A stretch of 64,000 nt of DNA from the NCBI GenBank assembly GCA_017939795.1, contig JAGBAA010000033.1, positions 1 through 64,000 of the forward strand. Direction: 5' to 3'. A model generated the notes under the pieces. That model was given only the letters and a program-made list of their open reading frames with translations, had not been told where the DNA came from and made no database searches. Source of the stretch: Thermoguttaceae bacterium (lineage in GTDB: Bacteria > Planctomycetota > Planctomycetia > Pirellulales > Thermoguttaceae). Position numbers and translations under genes: made by a program. Of the stretch, positions 59,526 through 64,000 are shown piece by piece (positions within the stretch are counted from its first letter, which is position 1; every line of letters starts with the position of its first letter).

Positions 59526-61352
59526 ATGAAAAGAATTTTCTTCACGGTTTTTGCCGTCCTGATGTGTCTCGGCGTCTGTGCGTCCGCAGAAAACTTCTAC
59601 GTCGATGCCCAAAACGGAAACGACGCCAACTCGGGCACCACGCCGGAAAACGCATGGAAAACGCTCCGCAATGTCAACACGCACCCCTTCCAGCCCGGCG
59701 ACACGATCGCGCTGCGCTCCGGTCAGGTCTGGCGGGGGCAGATCCTCTGCCGGCACAGTGGAAGACCCGGTGCCCCCATCACCTACACAAGCTACGGAAA
59801 AGGTCCCAAACCGGAACTCCGCGGCAGTCTGGACATGACGAGGCCGGAACTCTGGGAACGGTACGCTCCGGGGATCTGGGTGACTCCGGAAGACAAAGTC
59901 CGCACGCTCGGAAGCTACCCGGAATTTCAGGAAGGGAACTGGCACCACTATTCCGAGGGAAAAGCCAGGACTCGATGGAACGTCTCGAAAGATGAAGAGG
60001 GACGCACGCTCTGCACGATCCAGACTCTCCAGCCGACCGACCGGGCCTGCGATATTCAGCTGACCTGCTCGGCATTCACGCTTCCCCAAAACCACGCATT
60101 CCGTCTCCGCTGCCGAGTCCGCCTTACCAAAAACGGAGACGAAACGGTCAACCTCATGAATGAAGAACTCGCGAAAAAGCTGGCGGGCACCGCGAATCTC
60201 ATGATGGCGGGGAAACCATGGTCCCGCTACGGCACCCTCAGCAAAAGCAGCGTGAAGGCAGGAGATGGGTGGACCGAGATCGAACTCGTCTTTCAGGGAA
60301 CGGTTTCGGAAACCAAAACGGACGGACGCATTTCCTTCTTCTGCGGTCCCCTGCTCCCGGAGGGAAGTACCCTTTCGTTCATTCCGCTTGAAGCCGAGTC
60401 CGTCAAAATCGGATCCGTGGGGCTTTTCCATGATGTCGGCAACATCATCATGAAGAAAAAAGGCTCGGAAGAGGAGATCTGCGGCTGGAAACGCTGGGAG
60501 CTGGAGTCGCTGAAGGAAGAGGGAGACTATTTTCATGACCTGACGGAGAACCGGCTCTACTTCCGCTCCGAGAAAAATCCGGCGGAACTCTACTCCATGA
60601 TGGAAGCTGCGTGCCGATGCAATCTCATCGACCTGACCGCCTCCGAGCACATCATCGTGGACGGACTTTCTCTGGCGTACACCGGCGGCCACGGTCTGCG
60701 CGGCGGTCCGAATTGCCGACATTGTATCGTTCGCAGAAATGATTTCCTCTGGATCGGCGGCAGCTGGCTCTACACGCGCGGTCCGATCCCGACACGCTAT
60801 GGAAACGGTGTCGAATTCTGGTCGGGAAATGAAGATCTTCTCGTCGAAGAAAACTACTTTTTCCAGGTCTACGACACCGCCATGACCAATCAGGGACCGG
60901 ATGCCGGCGAACTGAAAAAGATGGTCTGGCGCAAGAATCGGTGCGTCAACTGCGAACAGTGCTACGAGATCTGGTTCACCAGTCCCGAAATGACCGTGAA
61001 GTCGCTGACCGTCGCGGAAAACGATTTCCGGGATTCCGGATTCGGCTGGAGCCACGCACAAAGACCCAATAAGCGGGCGGCACACTTCCTCGCGTACGGA
61101 TTCAACGCCAAAGCGGAGAAGATCGAGTACGTCGGAAACCAGCTCGGCCGCACGAAACAGCATATGCTCTGGTTCCACCATCCGCGAGCCTCCGAATTCC
61201 ATCTCGACCGGAATCGCTACGTCCAGCCGACGGAAAACGTGGAAAACATTCCGCTTTTCTACTGGGGCGGTCAGCCGGCGGACGGCGTGACGTTCCAGAG
61301 ATTCCGTGAATTGACCGGAAACGACCAAAACTCGACACTGACTCAGGAATAG
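59526..61352 (+). CDS. Secreted right-handed beta-helix protein
   Basis: 608 aa; AAGGA nine bases before the ATG. Signal peptide 1-21 (ending CASAE). The N-terminus NFYVDAQNGNDANSGTTPENAWKTL is the start typical of planctomycete right-handed parallel beta-helix proteins related to polysaccharide lyases. A lectin- or CBM-like insert occupies about 140-310 (residues such as RTRWNVSKDEEGRTLCTIQTL). Beta-helix rungs resume at IIVDGLSLAYTGGHGLRG, HCIVRRNDFLWIGGSW, DLLVEENYFFQVYDTAMTNQG. Probable role in binding or cleaving an acidic polysaccharide; catalytic residues are not identifiable by eye. Confidence 0.82.
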   Translation: MKRIFFTVFAVLMCLGVCASAENFYVDAQNGNDANSGTTPENAWKTLRNVNTHPFQPGDTIALRSGQVWRGQILCRHSGRPGAPITYTSYGKGPKPELRGSLDMTRPELWERYAPGIWVTPEDKVRTLGSYPEFQEGNWHHYSEGKARTRWNVSKDEEGRTLCTIQTLQPTDRACDIQLTCSAFTLPQNHAFRLRCRVRLTKNGDETVNLMNEELAKKLAGTANLMMAGKPWSRYGTLSKSSVKAGDGWTEIELVFQGTVSETKTDGRISFFCGPLLPEGSTLSFIPLEAESVKIGSVGLFHDVGNIIMKKKGSEEEICGWKRWELESLKEEGDYFHDLTENRLYFRSEKNPAELYSMMEAACRCNLIDLTASEHIIVDGLSLAYTGGHGLRGGPNCRHCIVRRNDFLWIGGSWLYTRGPIPTRYGNGVEFWSGNEDLLVEENYFFQVYDTAMTNQGPDAGELKKMVWRKNRCVNCEQCYEIWFTSPEMTVKSLTVAENDFRDSGFGWSHAQRPNKRAAHFLAYGFNAKAEKIEYVGNQLGRTKQHMLWFHHPRASEFHLDRNRYVQPTENVENIPLFYWGGQPADGVTFQRFRELTGNDQNSTLTQE

Positions 61353-61376
61353 ACCGGTTTCCCGGCGTTCCTCTCT

Positions 61377-61461
61377 GTTCCGCGCATGACCTGAAATTCC
61401 TCGATACGCCGCCGCACAAAAGGCGGGTCTCGACTCCGTTCCGCGCATGACCTGAAATTCC
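61377..61461. repeat. 24-bp direct repeat downstream of the beta-helix gene
   Basis: GTTCCGCGCATGACCTGAAA plus TTCC occurs at 61377-61400 and again at 61438-61461 (61-bp period). The second copy forms the left arm of the terminator at 61443; the first copy lacks a right arm. Confidence 0.9.
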
Positions 61462-61478
61462 GGACCATGCGCTTTTTT
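61443..61478 (+). terminator. Intrinsic terminator of the beta-helix gene
   Basis: GCGCATG (61443-61449) pairs with CATGCGC (about 61466-61472), followed by six T. Confidence 0.75.
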
Positions 61479-61495
61479 ATGTTTTTCCGTACTTT

Positions 61496-64000
61496 TCAGC
61501 GTCTTTCATCTTCCGGCACGGTCTGCTGCGGATGTATCCGGTGTGCGGCCGCATAGAGAACGGGCAGGACGACGAGCGTCAGGAGCGTCGCGGCAAGCAG
61601 CCCCCCCACGATGACGGCGGAAAGCGCGCCGTAAAATGCGTCTCCGAGCAGCGGAGCCACTCCAAGTATCGTCGTCCCGGAAGCCAGAACGACCGGGCGA
61701 AATCGCGTCACGGCAGTCTCGATGACGGCATCCCACGCGCTGAGTTTTCCGGAAGCCAGCATCGCGTCCGTGTCCGTCACGAGCACGATCCCGTTTTTGA
61801 TGAGCATCCCGGAAAGTCCGAGAAACCCCGGAATGCAGAGGAACTCGAAGGAATGTCCGGTCACCAGCAGTCCGAGCGTCACTCCGATGACCGACAGCGG
61901 GACCGTCAGGAAGATCAGGATCGGCTGAAGCAGGTGATCGAACATCGCGACGCAGATGAGGAACATTCCAAGGAAACAGACCGGAAAAATACGCGCCAGC
62001 GGTTTCTTTCCCTTCTCCGAGGCCTCAAACTCACCGCGCCAGGCCATTTCATAACCGGGAGGAAGACGGAAATCCGCTTCTTTCAGTGCCGACGACAGTT
62101 TCTCACGCAGAACCGACGCCGGAACTCCAGACGCATTGCACTGTACCGTGATGGCGGGCTTTCGGTCCACCCGACGGAGGATCGGATCTTCGTATTTCAG
62201 GTTCGTGAGATGGAATGCGAGCTGATCGAGCCGCAAAAAGGAATTCAATGCCGGACAGTAGACCTGGATCATGCCGAGATTTTCGACGTCCGCTCTTTCC
62301 GAGGCAGGAAGACGCCACAGGATCGGAATATTGTCCTCGCCAACGCGCAGCCACCCGACCGTCATGCCGCGCAGACTCGTATGGACGGCCCGGGAAATAT
62401 CCGTACGGCTCAAACCGGTCCGCTTGACCGTATCTTCGCGGATCTCCGGGCGCAGGACCATCACTTTCTGCCGCCAGTCATCGCGCAGCTCGATCGTCTC
62501 GGGAAACTGCGCAAAGATCTCCTTCACCCGCTCCGAAAGACGGTGAAGTTCCAGAGCCTCCCGCCCCCGAATTTCCAGCTCGACCGCATACGAAACAGAA
62601 GGACCTTCCCGGAAAAATCGGATCTGCGGCATTCCATCCGGAAGTCTGGACGTCATGAATTCCCGGACTTTTTCCGCGATCTCTGAAACATTCCGCCAAT
62701 CGTCCACCGTCACGAGAAGCTGAGAGAAACAAGGCGCAGGATCCCGATGCTCGTACGTCAGAATGTACCGCAGCGACCCGGAACCGATGAAGGAACTGAC
62801 GCTCTCTACTTCAGGAAGCGTCTTCAAAAACGCCTCGATCTGCCGGGTATCTTCCGACGTCACCTCGATCGCCGTCCCTTCCGTCCGCCAGTAATCGATG
62901 AAGAACTGATTCCGGGTCGAAGTCCCGAAAAAAGTATCCGGCACGCGGCTGAAACCAACGACAGAAACCGCCAGAAGCACAGCCGTCCCTCCGAGCGTCA
63001 GCCATCGGAAACGCATTGCCGTCCCGACGAGACGGCGGTAGACCCGGTAGAAAGGGGACTGGTACGGATCCGTTTGGATCTCTTTCGGTACTTTCAGAAA
63101 CCAGACGCACAAAAGCGGCAGGACCGTGACCGCCGTCACCCAGCTCAGAAGCAGTGAAATGGCGAGCACCTGAAACAGTGACGCGCAGAACTCCCCAATA
63201 TTATCCGGAGCAAATCCGATCGCGGCAAACGCAAGGATCGCGATGAACGTCGCGCCAAGAAGCGGAAGCTGATTTTTCCCCACAGCCTGGACCGCCGCCG
63301 TTTCGCGCGGGATCCCCTTTTGAACGGCAATGAGCGTCTCTTCCAGAACCACGATCGCATTATCCACGAGCATCCCCAGCGCAATGATCAGCGCGCCGAG
63401 CGAAATGACCTGAAGCGTGATCCCGCAAAAGTACATGACGATGAACGTCGCCAAAACCGTCAGCAGCAGGACCGCCCCGATCAGGACTCCGCTCCGCCAC
63501 CCCATGAAGACCATCAAAAGAACGATGACGATGGCGAGTGATTCGTAAAGATTCACGAGAAACGCATCGACCGATTCCGTCACGTTTTGCGCCTGATCGA
63601 AAATGACGTCCAGCTCCAGTCCCCCCGGCCACTGCGTCTGACGGAGTTCCGCGAGCATCGCGTTCAGGTCCTCTCCCATAAAAACGACGTTTCCCCCTGC
63701 TTTTGTCGAGATCCCCATCGCCAGTGCAGGTCTCCCATTGAACCGAAAGAGCGTCACGGGCGGTTCCAGAACTTCAAATTCAAGCGGATCCTTTTCCACC
63801 AGATCACCAAGCGTCACGACACTTTCTCCGGAGGAATCCGAGACCGCGATATTCAAAATACTCTTGAGCGATTCCAGATCCCCGGTCGGCGAGATCCGCA
63901 CACGGTCATTTCCGATACGTACTTCACCTGCGTCAACGACCTGATTCTGTTTTTCCAACTCGTGCATGATCCGGTACGGCACGTAGCCGCGAGTCGCGAG
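61496..64000 (-). CDS. RND efflux pump permease (5' end beyond window)
   Basis: The minus-strand frame is open to the right edge; the first visible residues LATRGYVPYRIMHELEKQN lie inside the first porter domain, so roughly the first 170-200 residues are missing. Visible: TM2-6 with LVNLYESLAIVIVLLMVFMGWRSGVLIGAVLL and GMLVDNAIVVLEE (one Asp of the relay, the second replaced by Asn), the second porter region from about the middle, and TM8-12 with LSGMLIKNGIVLVTDTD, which keeps the relay Lys. Ends normally at 61496 with a short Gln/Glu/Arg tail. It differs clearly from the pump at 20915. Substrate unknown; its adaptor, if adjacent, is outside the window. Confidence 0.9.
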   Translation of the reverse strand, partial: LATRGYVPYRIMHELEKQNQVVDAGEVRIGNDRVRISPTGDLESLKSILNIAVSDSSGESVVTLGDLVEKDPLEFEVLEPPVTLFRFNGRPALAMGISTKAGGNVVFMGEDLNAMLAELRQTQWPGGLELDVIFDQAQNVTESVDAFLVNLYESLAIVIVLLMVFMGWRSGVLIGAVLLLTVLATFIVMYFCGITLQVISLGALIIALGMLVDNAIVVLEETLIAVQKGIPRETAAVQAVGKNQLPLLGATFIAILAFAAIGFAPDNIGEFCASLFQVLAISLLLSWVTAVTVLPLLCVWFLKVPKEIQTDPYQSPFYRVYRRLVGTAMRFRWLTLGGTAVLLAVSVVGFSRVPDTFFGTSTRNQFFIDYWRTEGTAIEVTSEDTRQIEAFLKTLPEVESVSSFIGSGSLRYILTYEHRDPAPCFSQLLVTVDDWRNVSEIAEKVREFMTSRLPDGMPQIRFFREGPSVSYAVELEIRGREALELHRLSERVKEIFAQFPETIELRDDWRQKVMVLRPEIREDTVKRTGLSRTDISRAVHTSLRGMTVGWLRVGEDNIPILWRLPASERADVENLGMIQVYCPALNSFLRLDQLAFHLTNLKYEDPILRRVDRKPAITVQCNASGVPASVLREKLSSALKEADFRLPPGYEMAWRGEFEASEKGKKPLARIFPVCFLGMFLICVAMFDHLLQPILIFLTVPLSVIGVTLGLLVTGHSFEFLCIPGFLGLSGMLIKNGIVLVTDTDAMLASGKLSAWDAVIETAVTRFRPVVLASGTTILGVAPLLGDAFYGALSAVIVGGLLAATLLTLVVLPVLYAAAHRIHPQQTVPEDERR

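Overview
The window looks like a piece of a Planctomycetes chromosome, probably a gut- or sediment-type anaerobe of the Pirellulales/Thermoguttaceae kind. This is inferred from gene content. Lineage markers are a DUF1559 pseudopilin with the H-X9-DG tail motif, a secreted protein of the planctomycete TIGR03009 type, a secreted FGE/SUMF1-fold protein and an excisionase-type HTH fused to a receiver domain. LpxA and an outer-membrane barrel protein indicate a diderm envelope. HydF (maturation of [FeFe]-hydrogenase), the nickel regulator NikR and an FmdE-family protein point to anaerobic, metal-dependent metabolism. No rRNA operon, phage, IS element, CRISPR array or defence island was seen; the only RNA gene recognised is tRNA-Glu(TTC).

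Layout. 1-8 kb: a membrane-anchored protein running off the left edge with a PAEV minisatellite, an outer-membrane barrel protein, a Rho-N/DUF4912 protein, a secreted unknown, hydF, and a small Ala/Glu-rich lipoprotein. 8.5-13.2 kb: an EF-G paralogue and a UvrD/PcrA helicase. 13.3-19 kb (minus strand): DUF1559 pseudopilin, substrate-binding lipoprotein, FecCD permease and ATPase chained by ATGA overlaps, then FmdE, with nikR upstream. 19-24.3 kb: an RND efflux adaptor and pump. 24.4-28.2 kb: glgC, tRNA-Glu, pepF, with a family of degenerate inverted repeats between genes. 28.4-30.6 kb: an MFS permease and a 60-bp minisatellite. 30.6-35.8 kb: argS, a CcsA/HemX-like membrane protein overlapping hemA, and an enoyl-ACP reductase. 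35.9-41.3 kb (minus): rfbD, a short MnmE-like GTPase, groEL, groES, lpxA. 42-44.5 kb: TPR protein, zinc-ribbon protein, aroB. 44.6-46 kb (minus): TIM-barrel epimerase and HD hydrolase. 46.4-48.7 kb: sppA and the TIGR03009-like protein. 48.9-51.4 kb (minus): a secreted unknown and ispH. 51.7-57.7 kb: xylA, secreted ankyrin protein, secreted FGE-fold protein, hom. 58-61.4 kb: HTH-receiver regulator, histidine kinase, secreted beta-helix protein. 61.5-64 kb (minus): a second RND pump running off the right edge.

How it works together. Most genes are single-unit housekeeping functions separated by strong hairpin terminators. The most system-like unit is the NikR-linked pseudopilin/ABC/FmdE operon, which I infer to be a metal or metal-chelate uptake unit. 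Promoters that can be read by eye share one architecture: TTGACA-like, a 16-17 bp spacer, and a -10 that is often TAAAAT. In-frame minisatellites recur in envelope or putatively secreted proteins.
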